Below are positions 1-6,042 of a DNA stretch of 46,578 nucleotides, in pieces. Below the pieces are notes generated by a model. It worked only from the letters and a program-made list of their open reading frames with translations. It had not been told where the DNA came from and did no database searches. This DNA is from an uncultured bacterium (GTDB lineage Bacteria; Bacillota; Clostridia; Lachnospirales; Lachnospiraceae), in NCBI GenBank assembly GCA_905215775.1, contig CAJMRM010000016.1, positions 1 through 46,578 on the forward strand, written 5' to 3'. The first letter of the stretch is position 1. Each line of letters starts with the position of its first letter. The translations under genes and the position numbers were made by a program.

Positions 1-1
1 A

Positions 2-883
2 TACACACATAAGCTGTACACCTGTGGAGAGAGGAACAGTTATTCTAAAACGGATCCTGATGCAACCTTTATGAGAATGAAGGAAGATCACATGCTGAAT
101 GGTCAGCTTAAACCAGCTTATAATTTACAGCATGGAGTTGATTCGGAATATATCACTTGGCTCACAGTAAACCCAAATCCAACAGATACCAAAACCCTGA
201 TCCCATTTTTGAAAGATATGGAACAGAACCTGAGATTCAAGTACACAGAGATAGTTGCTGATGCTGGTTATGAAAGCGAGGAGAATTATCTTTTTATTGA
301 GACCAATGGGCAGACGGCATTCATCAAGCCAAATAACTATGAAATCTCAAAAAAGCGTAGGTTCAAAACAGATATTGGGAAAATGGAGAACATGGACTAC
401 GATAAGGAGAATGATTTTTATATATGTAAGAACAATCAAAAATTGACAGTCCAGTATGAAAAGAAGGGAAAAACGGCAACCGGCTATAGAAGAACAACAA
501 CTGTCTATAAATGTTCCGACTGCAGTGGTTGTCCTTATAAAACGGATTGCATTAAAGGCAATAATTGCAAAACATCAATGGAACAGCGTAATAAAAGACT
601 GTATGTTTCAAAAACCATGAAGCAGAAACGAGCAGAAGATCTTGAACGTATAACCAGCCCATACGGAATTCAGCTCCGAGTAAATCGAAGTATACAAGCA
701 GAGGGATCCTTCGCTTCTGTAAAACAGGATATGGAATTTAGACGATATATGTACCGCGGAAAAGAAAACGTCACTGCACAAAGCGTCATTCTTGCAATCG
801 CACACAATATCAATAAACTTCATAATAAAATACAGACTGAAAAGACAGGACAGCATCTGTTTAAGCTGAAAGAAACAGCGTAA
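2..883 (+). CDS. IS1182-family transposase, N-terminus outside window
   Basis: DDE transposase that would cut and paste its own element. The frame is open from position 2. It reads GERNSYSKTDPDATFMRMKE, the conserved catalytic stretch of IS1182 transposases in which TDPDA carries an acidic active-site residue. A methionine at position 71 lies inside this motif, so it is not a real start. Further on there is a cysteine cluster (CSDCSGCPYKTDC) and a C-terminal block with EGSFASVKQDMEFRRYMYRG, which supplies the last catalytic Glu in this family. About 290 residues are visible, and a full protein is usually 450 to 500. The visible part has no break, so the gene may be intact. Confidence 0.88.
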   Translation, partial: YTHKLYTCGERNSYSKTDPDATFMRMKEDHMLNGQLKPAYNLQHGVDSEYITWLTVNPNPTDTKTLIPFLKDMEQNLRFKYTEIVADAGYESEENYLFIETNGQTAFIKPNNYEISKKRRFKTDIGKMENMDYDKENDFYICKNNQKLTVQYEKKGKTATGYRRTTTVYKCSDCSGCPYKTDCIKGNNCKTSMEQRNKRLYVSKTMKQKRAEDLERITSPYGIQLRVNRSIQAEGSFASVKQDMEFRRYMYRGKENVTAQSVILAIAHNINKLHNKIQTEKTGQHLFKLKETA

Positions 884-912
884 ATTTTGATAATTCAAAA
901 AAGAAAAGAAAT

Positions 913-940
913 CCCAGGCCTTCTTCAAGGAAGGTCTGGG
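913..940 (-). terminator. Hairpin with T-tract on the minus strand
   Basis: An 11-bp inverted repeat (CCCAGGCCTTC and GAAGGTCTGGG) lies 30 bp after the transposase stop. On the minus strand it is followed by a T-rich run. It would stop transcription entering the transposase from outside, a common insulating device in insertion sequences. Confidence 0.4.
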
Positions 941-1012
941 TAAGTATGCTCAAAATCAACAACGGGTAGGGAAAAGATCTAAATCTAAACGTTTTTCCTT
1001 AAAATAAAAGGG

Positions 1013-1044
1013 TTGCAGTAGCGATTTTTAAATCGTTACTGCAA
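1013..1044. repeat. 15-bp inverted repeat near the IS right end
   Basis: TTGCAGTAGCGATTT pairs with AAATCGTTACTGCAA with one mismatch and a 2-base spacer. It could be the transposase terminator or a structured IS end. No following T-run is present on the plus strand. Confidence 0.5.
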
Positions 1045-1074
1045 CACATCCTTTTATATCTCAGATTCATATAC

Positions 1075-1107
1075 TAAAAAAGGAAAACCCACAAATCAAG
1101 GTTTTCC
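1075..1107 (-). terminator. Original terminator of the host tRNA operon
   Basis: GGAAAACC pairs with GGTTTTCC across a 10-base loop. On the minus strand it is followed by a run of T. Before phage integration this hairpin lay directly downstream of the tRNA-Lys gene, so it should be the terminator of the tRNA-Met/Phe/Lys operon, now separated from it by the whole prophage. Confidence 0.6.
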
Positions 1108-1113
1108 ATTATA

Positions 1114-1157
1114 CATGAGACATCGGGGATTCGAACCCCGGACAACTTGATTAAAAG
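1114..1157. other. attL: attL (44-bp core repeat)
   Basis: This 44-bp stretch is identical to 46339-46382. It is the 3' half of a tRNA-Lys gene: T arm, variable loop and part of the anticodon loop. To its left is the old tRNA operon terminator, to its right phage DNA. It is the left crossover product of site-specific integration. Confidence 0.93.
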
Positions 1158-1200
1158 GCATCTTTTTAATAGCTGTAAATCAAGGATTTTTAAGGGATTC

Positions 1201-1219
1201 TGGGACATTTTTGGGACAT
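1201..1219 (+). repeat. Left-arm integrase site pair
   Basis: Two TGGGACAT units are spaced 11 bp apart. The same paired unit occurs twice on the other side of the attachment site (46193-46211 and 46233-46251). Direct repeats at one helical turn on both arms are the usual form of arm-type binding sites for tyrosine integrases. Confidence 0.6.
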
Positions 1220-1251
1220 AATTTTGATACGTGAAGATGGTACGATGTTTT

Positions 1252-1277
1252 GGCGGATTTCTCCGCCGTTTTTTCTT
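1252..1277 (+). terminator. Rightward terminator just inside attL
   Basis: GGCGGA and TCCGCC form a 6-bp stem with a 4-base loop, followed by GTTTTTTC. No rightward gene precedes it in the prophage. In the excised circle, the integrase transcript would cross attP and run into it. Confidence 0.65.
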
Positions 1278-1314
1278 ATGGAATAGGAGTTGTAATCTCT
1301 TTTTTATACAACCT

Positions 1315-2166
1315 TTATATAACCGCCAGCGCCCCTCGCTCATTGCACCGGCACCGGATCTCGCCCTGCAGCATAACTCCATCAGCCCCAAAGGCAAACA
1401 CCTCGTCACCGATCTGCATAAGCCGGCCGGTGACCATAGCACCATCAGAGCCAAGGTAATACCACTTGCCAGCTTTATCCTGTCTCCATGCGTTGGTAAC
1501 CATTGCGCCAGAGCCGTCAAGCCAGTACCACCGGCCATCGGGATCCCGGTGCCAATCGTTGCGTACCGGCTCTCCTGTGTCGCCGTGGTAGTATCTCCAG
1601 GCCCCTGCCTCCTGGATCCAGCCGGATTTCTTTTCCGACTCCGGCGGAGCAGCTTTGGCCCCATCATCCAAAACAACTACTGTGTGCCCCTTTGTCCTGG
1701 TGACGAGGATATCCCCGCGTAATAAGTAGTCCGGCCTTTTACAGTACTTGTCATCTTTCAATACATCAAACTTACCGGTCGCCCGTAATGCAATCACCTC
1801 ATTGGCTGTATTAAAACTGGCCACCTTAACTCCGGCGTACAGGCAGCATACCCGGACAGCTTCGGAGCAATCCGTCTCGCAGGGCTTTGTCACCCTACTG
1901 GCATCATATCCGTATCCAGCAGCAAGAGCAGTCAGACTTTGCCTGTGCTCCTGGCAATAACCGATATTATTGTTGGCACAAATGGATTCCATGTTGTGGG
2001 CAATTAACTCTCGTGCCTGCCTATCTTTCGCCCGGATAACGACCCATCCTTTGCTATGCAGATACCAATCCTGCGTGGATACCTCCCTTCCTCCCTTCTG
2101 GTCTCCCGGCTTTCCTCCATTGATTCCGCCATTTTCATTCGACCTTGCACTTCCAACTCTTACCAT
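1315..2166 (-). CDS. Endolysin: cysteine-type amidase/peptidase with cell-wall repeats
   Basis: Peptidoglycan hydrolase that lyses the host after the holin opens the membrane. Residues 1-170 form an NlpC/P60- or CHAP-like catalytic domain. The probable catalytic Cys is in ETDCSEAVRVC and the His in GDILVTRTKGHTVVVL. The N-terminus (NGGINGGKPGDQKGGREVST) is typical of clostridial phage lysins. Residues 185-270 hold about four choline-binding-like repeats rich in Trp, Tyr and Gly (GWIQEAGAWRYY, GRWYWLDGSGAMVTNAW, GKWYYLGSDGAMVTG), which anchor the enzyme to the wall. There is no signal peptide, so it needs the holin. It is separated from the holin by hicAB and a terminator, and it has the same leader as the sheath gene. 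The start follows AGAAAGTGAGG. Confidence 0.88.
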   Translation of the reverse strand: MVRVGSARSNENGGINGGKPGDQKGGREVSTQDWYLHSKGWVVIRAKDRQARELIAHNMESICANNNIGYCQEHRQSLTALAAGYGYDASRVTKPCETDCSEAVRVCCLYAGVKVASFNTANEVIALRATGKFDVLKDDKYCKRPDYLLRGDILVTRTKGHTVVVLDDGAKAAPPESEKKSGWIQEAGAWRYYHGDTGEPVRNDWHRDPDGRWYWLDGSGAMVTNAWRQDKAGKWYYLGSDGAMVTGRLMQIGDEVFAFGADGVMLQGEIRCRCNERGALAVI

Positions 2167-2186
2167 ATGTGTTCCTCACTTTCTGC

Positions 2187-2220
2187 ATAAAAAGAACGCC
2201 TCTCACATGAAGGACGTTCT
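2187..2220 (-). terminator. Leftward terminator in front of the endolysin
   Basis: AGAACGCC pairs with GGACGTTCT, followed on the minus strand by TTTTTA. It lies 22 bp upstream of the endolysin start. A nearly identical hairpin lies just before the sheath gene (15634-15667). It either ends leftward read-through from the holin region or acts as a leader attenuator. Confidence 0.7.
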
Positions 2221-2234
2221 GGTTACTATGTTTT

Positions 2235-2278
2235 TACGTAATATTACGTATTTTTATTGACATACGTAATATTACGTG
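2235..2278. promoter_or_regulatory. Double palindromic operator of hicAB
   Basis: The perfect 16-bp palindrome TACGTAATATTACGTA (2235-2250) is repeated 28 bp downstream with one change (2263-2278). The second copy fills the promoter spacer and the first lies upstream of the -35 box. HicB proteins with a ribbon-helix-helix C-terminus repress their own operon, so these are the expected binding sites. Confidence 0.75.
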
Positions 2279-2285
2279 CTATAAT
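2257..2285 (+). promoter_or_regulatory. hicAB promoter
   Basis: TTGACA (2257-2262), a 17-bp spacer and TATAAT (2280-2285). A perfect sigma-A type promoter, with an operator palindrome in the spacer. Confidence 0.9.
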
Positions 2286-2315
2286 GTATGTAGATAAGGA
2301 AAGGAGATAAACAGG

Positions 2316-2504
2316 ATGCCAATGACACCGCAGGAGATGATAAAACTCCTAAAGAAGAACGGGTTTGAAGTTGTCAGTCAAAATGGTTCGCATATAAAAC
2401 TGAAAAACATCCAAACCAATAAAACAGTTATCGTTCCTTATCACTCCAGGGATCTTAAAAAGGGCCTGGAACAAACTATTCTTAAACAGGCGGGGCTTAA
2501 ATAG
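2316..2504 (+). CDS. hicA: HicA toxin, mRNA interferase
   Basis: 62-residue toxin that cleaves mRNA when not bound by HicB. The sequence shows the HicA fold: an N-terminal helix (TPQEMIKLLKKNGFEVV), then SQNGSHIKLKN with the catalytic His and VIVPYHSRDLKKGL. Length is normal for the family. RBS AAGGAGAT lies 7 bp upstream of the ATG. It is the first gene of a two-gene operon with its own promoter, oriented against the surrounding lytic genes, so it is expressed in the lysogen. Confidence 0.93.
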   Translation: MPMTPQEMIKLLKKNGFEVVSQNGSHIKLKNIQTNKTVIVPYHSRDLKKGLEQTILKQAGLK

Positions 2505-2532
2505 TCCCGCCGCCCCAAAGGAGGCTCCCTTT

Positions 2533-2934
2533 ATGAAACAATATTTTTACCCGGCAGTCTTCCATACCGCCGAGGAGGGCGGTTTCTGGGTTTCCTTTCC
2601 GGATTTTCCGGAATGCCTGACCCAGGGCGATTCCATGGAAGAAGCCTACGAAATGGCAAACGAAGCACTTGGCTTAACAATCACAGATCGCCTTACAGAC
2701 CACGAAGCACTTCCCGTCCCCTCTCTTCCCGGACAGATCGAACTGGATGATGAGAATTCCAGTCTGGTTGTGTTATGTTTTGACCTGGAAGCATATCGGA
2801 AAAAACATAATTCAAAGGCTGTCAAAAAAACTTTGTCGATTCCGGAATGGCTAAATGAAGAAGCTATGGCCAAAGGTCTTAATTTTTCCCAGGTCCTTCA
2901 GGAGGCGCTTTTGGCCAAAATACAGGCTCAGTAG
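2533..2934 (+). CDS. hicB: HicB antitoxin
   Basis: 133-residue antitoxin that neutralises HicA and represses the operon. Residues 1-90 form the degenerate RNase H-like HicB domain (FHTAEEGGFWVSFPDFPECL, then GDSMEEAYEMANEALGL). Residues 95-133 form a ribbon-helix-helix DNA-binding tail (KKTLSIPEWLNEEAMAKGLN). It starts 28 bp after hicA with RBS AAAGGAGG. The RHH tail fits the two palindromes at the promoter. Confidence 0.93.
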   Translation: MKQYFYPAVFHTAEEGGFWVSFPDFPECLTQGDSMEEAYEMANEALGLTITDRLTDHEALPVPSLPGQIELDDENSSLVVLCFDLEAYRKKHNSKAVKKTLSIPEWLNEEAMAKGLNFSQVLQEALLAKIQAQ

Positions 2935-2958
2935 AATATTTTCATACAGCATACGAAA

Positions 2959-2984
2959 ACCCCAGAGGCGGCCACCTCTGGGGT
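2959..2984 (+). terminator. Hairpin 1 after hicB
   Basis: CCCCAGAGG and CCTCTGGGG form a 9-bp stem with a 6-base loop. It ends the hicAB transcript. There is no T-run directly after the stem. The -35 box of the next promoter starts 2 bp after it. Confidence 0.6.
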
Positions 2985-2985
2985 A

Positions 2986-3014
2986 TTGACTTTTCACTCA
3001 AAATAGCATATGAT
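2986..3014 (+). promoter_or_regulatory. Promoter of small RNA unit 1
   Basis: TTGACT (2986-2991), a 17-bp spacer and TATGAT (3009-3014), directly behind hairpin 1. The same arrangement occurs 103 bp further on. Confidence 0.7.
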
Positions 3015-3020
3015 GAGTGT

Positions 3021-3088
3021 AGCTAAGGAATGTAGCTATTATTGTCCATAGGGCAAAACGAAACCCCCAGAGTGCCAGCTCTGGGGTA
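3021..3088 (+). ncRNA. Candidate small RNA 1
   Basis: Predicted transcript of about 66 nt from the promoter at 2986-3014 to hairpin 2 (CCCCAGAG and CTCTGGGG, 3065-3086). It holds no convincing reading frame. Its 5' part resembles the 5' part of small RNA 2 but has diverged and matches the start of the nearby peptide gene only in patches. It may be an older paralogue or target another allele. Confidence 0.5.
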
Positions 3089-3117
3089 TTGACTTTTTAA
3101 TCAGAATGGAATATGAT
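3089..3117 (+). promoter_or_regulatory. Promoter of small RNA unit 2
   Basis: TTGACT (3089-3094), a 17-bp spacer and TATGAT (3112-3117), immediately after hairpin 2. Both boxes are identical to those of unit 1. Confidence 0.7.
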
Positions 3118-3123
3118 AAATAT

Positions 3124-3195
3124 AGCTAAGAAATGTGAGAAGTTTCCATGCGGCATACGAAAACCCCAGAGGCGGCCACCTCTGGGGTTTTCTTG
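3124..3195 (+). ncRNA. Candidate antisense RNA for the peptide at 3234-3323
   Basis: Predicted transcript of about 72 nt, ending in a strong terminator. Its 5' end holds AAGAAATGTGAGAAGT (3128-3143) and TTCCATGCGG (3144-3153). The same two blocks occur at 3297-3312 and 3318-3327 on this strand, inside the start of the peptide gene, which is on the other strand. So this RNA is complementary to the start codon and first codons of that mRNA, with a 5-nt bulge. That is the expected form of an antitoxin RNA that blocks translation. Not experimentally known. Confidence 0.6.
3160..3191. terminator. Bidirectional terminator (hairpin 3)
   Basis: AAAACCCCAGAGG and CCTCTGGGGTTTT form a 13-bp stem with a 6-base loop, with T-runs on both strands. 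It ends small RNA 2 on the plus strand and the holin/peptide transcript on the minus strand. Confidence 0.8.
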
Positions 3196-3233
3196 TTCGT
3201 TACGGTGAACCACTCCGTTTAGGCTGCTACTGC

Positions 3234-3323
3234 CTATCTGTTACGGTCCAGCCATTTGCATATGTAGTAGCTAACTACACCTGCTCCGACCGAAACAAGA
3301 AATGTGAGAAGTATTTCTTCCAT
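3234..3323 (-). CDS. 29-residue single-span membrane peptide, type I toxin or small holin-like
   Basis: The frame begins MEEILLTFLVSVGAGVVSYY and ends with the charged tail ICKWLDRNR. It is a single hydrophobic helix with a positive C-terminus, the form of type I toxins and small holin-like peptides. Similar short peptides ending in YYICKWLD are, as I recall, common in Firmicutes mobile elements. The RBS is very strong (AAAGGAGGTGATACCGC before ATG). It lies downstream of the holin on the same strand with no visible promoter of its own, so it is probably co-transcribed with lysis genes. Translation may be held off by the small RNA at 3124-3195. Confidence 0.7.
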   Translation of the reverse strand: MEEILLTFLVSVGAGVVSYYICKWLDRNR

Positions 3324-3363
3324 GCGGTATCACCTCCTTTCTGCTGGAGGTTCGGCAGCATCT

Positions 3364-3474
3364 TTATCCTACCATATCTTCCGACAGGTTTCTACCATTT
3401 TCGTAAGTTTTCCCTGTTGCGGCGTCGCAATAAACATCCGGCTTAACCCCGCCGGCCGGGAGATACTGGATCAC
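3364..3474 (-). CDS. Possible 36-residue ORF after the holin
   Basis: An open frame follows the holin stop and would read IQYLPAGGVKPDVYCDAATG and on to a TAA. The only start is a GTG that overlaps the Shine-Dalgarno sequence itself, so normal initiation is doubtful. It may be a decayed gene, or translated by coupling to the holin. Function unknown. Confidence 0.3.
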   Translation of the reverse strand: MIQYLPAGGVKPDVYCDAATGKTYENGRNLSEDMVG

Positions 3475-3478
3475 CTCC

Positions 3479-3943
3479 TTACTGGTCTTCGCTGTCTCCC
3501 GGAAGCTCCACATGGGTTTCAATCAGTCTTTTGATCATCCGGAGCACCGGGCTCAGCACGGGAATGCGGATCCCCGTCGCCTCGCAGTTCTCCGTGATGC
3601 TGATGAGTTCGTTGATCACCAGCCAGGATGCCACCATGGCCGCAAAAAGCAGTGGGAAGGTCATCTCAATGTGCAGTGTAGCCGTCACATACGAAATCAT
3701 GCAGTCAATTCCGTAGCCAACAAAGATCAGCATGTACATCATGACTTTTTTGACGATACCCGCAAAAGACTTTTCGCTGGTGATCTTCTGGCCATTTACC
3801 TTTGCCGCAGCCAGTCCGGTAAAGTAATCGATTACATTACAGGGGATCAGAAGAGCCAGCGGCACCGCCAGGATCCCGAAAAAACTAAAAAAAGCGCCCA
3901 TAGCGGCGCTTACACCATATTCAACTGATTTTTCAAGTTTCAT
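3479..3943 (-). CDS. Phage holin (Bacteriophage_holin_4 / TcdE type)
   Basis: 154-residue membrane protein that permeabilises the cytoplasmic membrane for lysis. Three or four hydrophobic segments are visible: AAMGAFFSFFGILAVPLALL (residues 14-34), MMYMLIFVGYGIDCMISYV (68-86) and MTFPLLFAAMVASWLVIN (96-113). The motif NVIDYFTGLAAAKVNGQKITS is the family mark. The frame stays open upstream, but the start is set at 3943 because GGAGGTAATTGT lies in front of that ATG and the upstream residues overlap the neighbouring gene. It follows the fibre genes at a 4-bp gap. Confidence 0.9.
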   Translation of the reverse strand: MKLEKSVEYGVSAAMGAFFSFFGILAVPLALLIPCNVIDYFTGLAAAKVNGQKITSEKSFAGIVKKVMMYMLIFVGYGIDCMISYVTATLHIEMTFPLLFAAMVASWLVINELISITENCEATGIRIPVLSPVLRMIKRLIETHVELPGDSEDQ

Positions 3944-3947
3944 ACAA

Positions 3948-4592
3948 TTACCTCCATTCTTTCCAGAGAGTTTCTGTCCCGGATATTCCGGGCTCCCAGA
4001 CATTATTGTCAACAAGGGATTCCCATGTCTTTCCTCCATGGACAACCTGGTCGCCTTTTGCATATCCATTGGTGCTTTCCGGCTGTTTCCACTCCGGGGT
4101 CACCCCGGGATCCGGAATTAAAATCTCCGCAAACAGCGCGGGGGATGCATCCGGTGTCCAGTCATCCTGGGATGTGTGGTCCTGTAACACCTTGTAAAGG
4201 ACACCGGTATACCGGAGCCTTGTGCCGGTCTTATAGGCCGTACCGTTCCCATCCCATTCCGGGTACAGGCCAGGAACCTGTACCGCCTGGTCATCCGTGA
4301 AGGTTTCTGCGATGAAAGAGCACGCCACGGTCATAGGCACCACACTGCCTGTCACCAGATGATTTATGCTCTCTGAAAGCGCATCAATCTTTCCAGATAT
4401 CTGTTCCACCTCCGTTTTCGGCAGTTCCTCATATCTTGCCTTCGGGATGCTCCCGGAAAAATCAATCCCGTATACGCTGCGACCTTCTGGAACATCCGCG
4501 ACCATCCCCGATAATCCGGTAGGGAGGACGTCCTCGCCATAGGTGACATTCCAGATTCTTCCTGTTGCGTCGTAAATAATTAATGCTTTCAT
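3948..4592 (-). CDS. Tail accessory protein with two carbohydrate-binding modules
   Basis: 214 residues. The N-terminal 90 residues look like a small tail-tip base (MKALIIYDATGRIWNVTYG). The C-terminal part has two CBM5/12-like modules with the typical aromatic pattern: YPEWDGNGTAYKTGTRLRYTG (about 120-165) and PEWKQPESTNGYAKGDQVV with GKTWESLVDN (about 170-214). Such modules bind surface sugars, so it probably helps adsorption. It sits between the main fibre and the holin, the usual place for host-recognition accessories in clostridial myophages. Confidence 0.72.
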   Translation of the reverse strand: MKALIIYDATGRIWNVTYGEDVLPTGLSGMVADVPEGRSVYGIDFSGSIPKARYEELPKTEVEQISGKIDALSESINHLVTGSVVPMTVACSFIAETFTDDQAVQVPGLYPEWDGNGTAYKTGTRLRYTGVLYKVLQDHTSQDDWTPDASPALFAEILIPDPGVTPEWKQPESTNGYAKGDQVVHGGKTWESLVDNNVWEPGISGTETLWKEWR

Positions 4593-4655
4593 TTTTAGGC
4601 TCCTTTCCTGTATATTCCTATTTATGTATAATTTTAAATCCCCTTTGCTACCAGC

Positions 4656-6041
4656 TTATCCCAGTATTTTCATTGTTATACCAGAAAACTCATACCCGCT
4701 ATGCGAAGGAGCATAATCACTATCAAAGCCAAACGTAATAGAGGTATGATACGATTGAATATTTACATCGTTTTGTCTTTTACGTACTTCTATCTTACTA
4801 ATTTTCACAGTCGCTTGAATCCCTTTCCCGGGTTTATAAAACTCTGCAGATCTTCCAATAAATTTTTGCAATTCAGTATTTAACTTAGATATTTTTGCCT
4901 CATCATATCCTCCAATATCTATTGTTACTGACCTATGTATCTGGGTCGGAACAGAAGACGCAGTGTCACTAGACTTCTCACCATCTATCTGGTTTTTGGT
5001 TATACTGTACTTAGCGACCACAAACAACTGTGAGCTGGCCGTGGATAGATAGTATATCTTACCTTTGGAATAGCTGGGTGTACCCGTATAAATTTCGATT
5101 AGATCCTGCAAAGTTGCAGCCAGCGTCTTAACGTTGACGTTATAGCTGGATCCCCACCCCAGGGCATCACAGTACGACGTACAGGTAAAGTAATAAGTTG
5201 TATCCGGGGCAAGCCCCCCAATATCCACATAATTGCTCCCCCCGGCCTGGTTCGGATTATTCCCGGCCCCGGTGTATACTCTTGTTCCGCCGCCCGTCCC
5301 TGGATTCCCGGATGTGCTCATCTGGATGAATACTCCCTGCCATGGCCCCCTGGCCGGATTCTTCCAGCTGATCCGGATCGAAGTCGCGGAGAGAGCGGCC
5401 GCGCTAAAAGAAATCGCGGATTGTACAACGAGAGTACCTGTGACCTTCACTCCATTGACCCACGCAGTCTTTCCAGACAGGATATGCCCCGCTGCCGCAT
5501 TGGCAGAGGTCTGCGATGCCAGGCTGTTGGCCGTCACCTTTCCAGAGCCGTTATGATAGCCCGCCGGAATCGCATAACTCCCTCCAGCGTTTAATGCTGC
5601 TGTTTTTGCTCCATGGTTGGCCATAGTCCCAATGCGCTTCGCGCCGTCCTTCCAGTAGGTCTTGCCGGACAGGACATCTCCGTCTGCTGCCGTAGCTCCT
5701 CCCGTCTGCGATGCCAGGCTCTTTGCCGTTACCTTTCCACCACCGTTATGGTACCCTTCCGGGACTGTATAGCTCCCGCCTGCTGCCAGCTCCTGGGCCA
5801 CAGCCCCGCGGTTCGGCATAGTCCCGGTCCGTCTCGTTTTCGGGTCCTTATTGTAATAGGTTTTCCCGGTCAGAACATGGGAATCCGCCGCATCTCCGAT
5901 CAGCTCCAGCGTTCCCTCCACAGGCTCATCGTTGCTGTCGCTTGTAACCGCTGTCTTCCCTTTTAATACATCTCCTCTGGCGGCAGTCAGCTCGTCCGAT
6001 GCCGCTCCGCCGCCGCCTCCTGCATTGGTATATACCGCCAT
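4656..6041 (-). CDS. Tail fibre with repeats, fibronectin III-like domain and AT-rich tip
   Basis: 461 residues, receptor-binding candidate. Residues 25-200 hold three repeats of about 50 residues around GKTYW.DG.K.IGTM and a GGSY.IP.GYHNG.GKVTA stretch. Residues 205-310 look like a fibronectin type III domain (FSAAALSATSIRISWKNPA to DTTYYFTCTSY). The last 150 residues (from IEIYTGTPSYSKGKIYYLST) are encoded by clearly more AT-rich DNA (about 4656-5110) and match no domain I recognise, as expected for an exchanged receptor-binding tip. The start is the ATG at 6041, 8 bp after AAGGAGG; an upstream in-frame GTG is too close to the RBS. Confidence 0.78.
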   Translation of the reverse strand: MAVYTNAGGGGGAASDELTAARGDVLKGKTAVTSDSNDEPVEGTLELIGDAADSHVLTGKTYYNKDPKTRRTGTMPNRGAVAQELAAGGSYTVPEGYHNGGGKVTAKSLASQTGGATAADGDVLSGKTYWKDGAKRIGTMANHGAKTAALNAGGSYAIPAGYHNGSGKVTANSLASQTSANAAAGHILSGKTAWVNGVKVTGTLVVQSAISFSAAALSATSIRISWKNPARGPWQGVFIQMSTSGNPGTGGGTRVYTGAGNNPNQAGGSNYVDIGGLAPDTTYYFTCTSYCDALGWGSSYNVNVKTLAATLQDLIEIYTGTPSYSKGKIYYLSTASSQLFVVAKYSITKNQIDGEKSSDTASSVPTQIHRSVTIDIGGYDEAKISKLNTELQKFIGRSAEFYKPGKGIQATVKISKIEVRKRQNDVNIQSYHTSITFGFDSDYAPSHSGYEFSGITMKILG

Positions 6042-6042
6042 A

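Larger units (their letters stand above)
1..1046 (+). mobile_element. IS1182-family element, right part only
   Basis: The left edge of the window lies inside this element, which continues past position 1. It holds the 3' part of an IS1182-type transposase gene, then about 160 bp of AT-rich DNA with two hairpins (913-940, 1013-1044). I place the right end near the second hairpin, but I could not identify a terminal inverted repeat because the left end is missing. It lies in host DNA just outside attL, so it is not part of the prophage. Confidence 0.6.

Noticed and set aside
71..79. ATG at 71 as the transposase start
   Set aside because: It lies inside the conserved TDPDATFMRMKED motif; the frame is open to the window edge.
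1074..1676. 200-codon leftward open frame running over attL and the endolysin end
   Set aside because: It overlaps the well-supported endolysin in another frame and crosses the attachment core.
2941..3195. Repeats between hicB and the holin read as a CRISPR array
   Set aside because: The repeats are hairpins with promoters and T-runs; there are only three, with no uniform spacers and no cas genes.
3124..3195. Repeat region as remains of a second peptide gene instead of an RNA gene
   Set aside because: Not fully excluded: the minus strand holds a start followed by six codons and a stop. The intact promoter and terminator on the plus strand favour an RNA gene.
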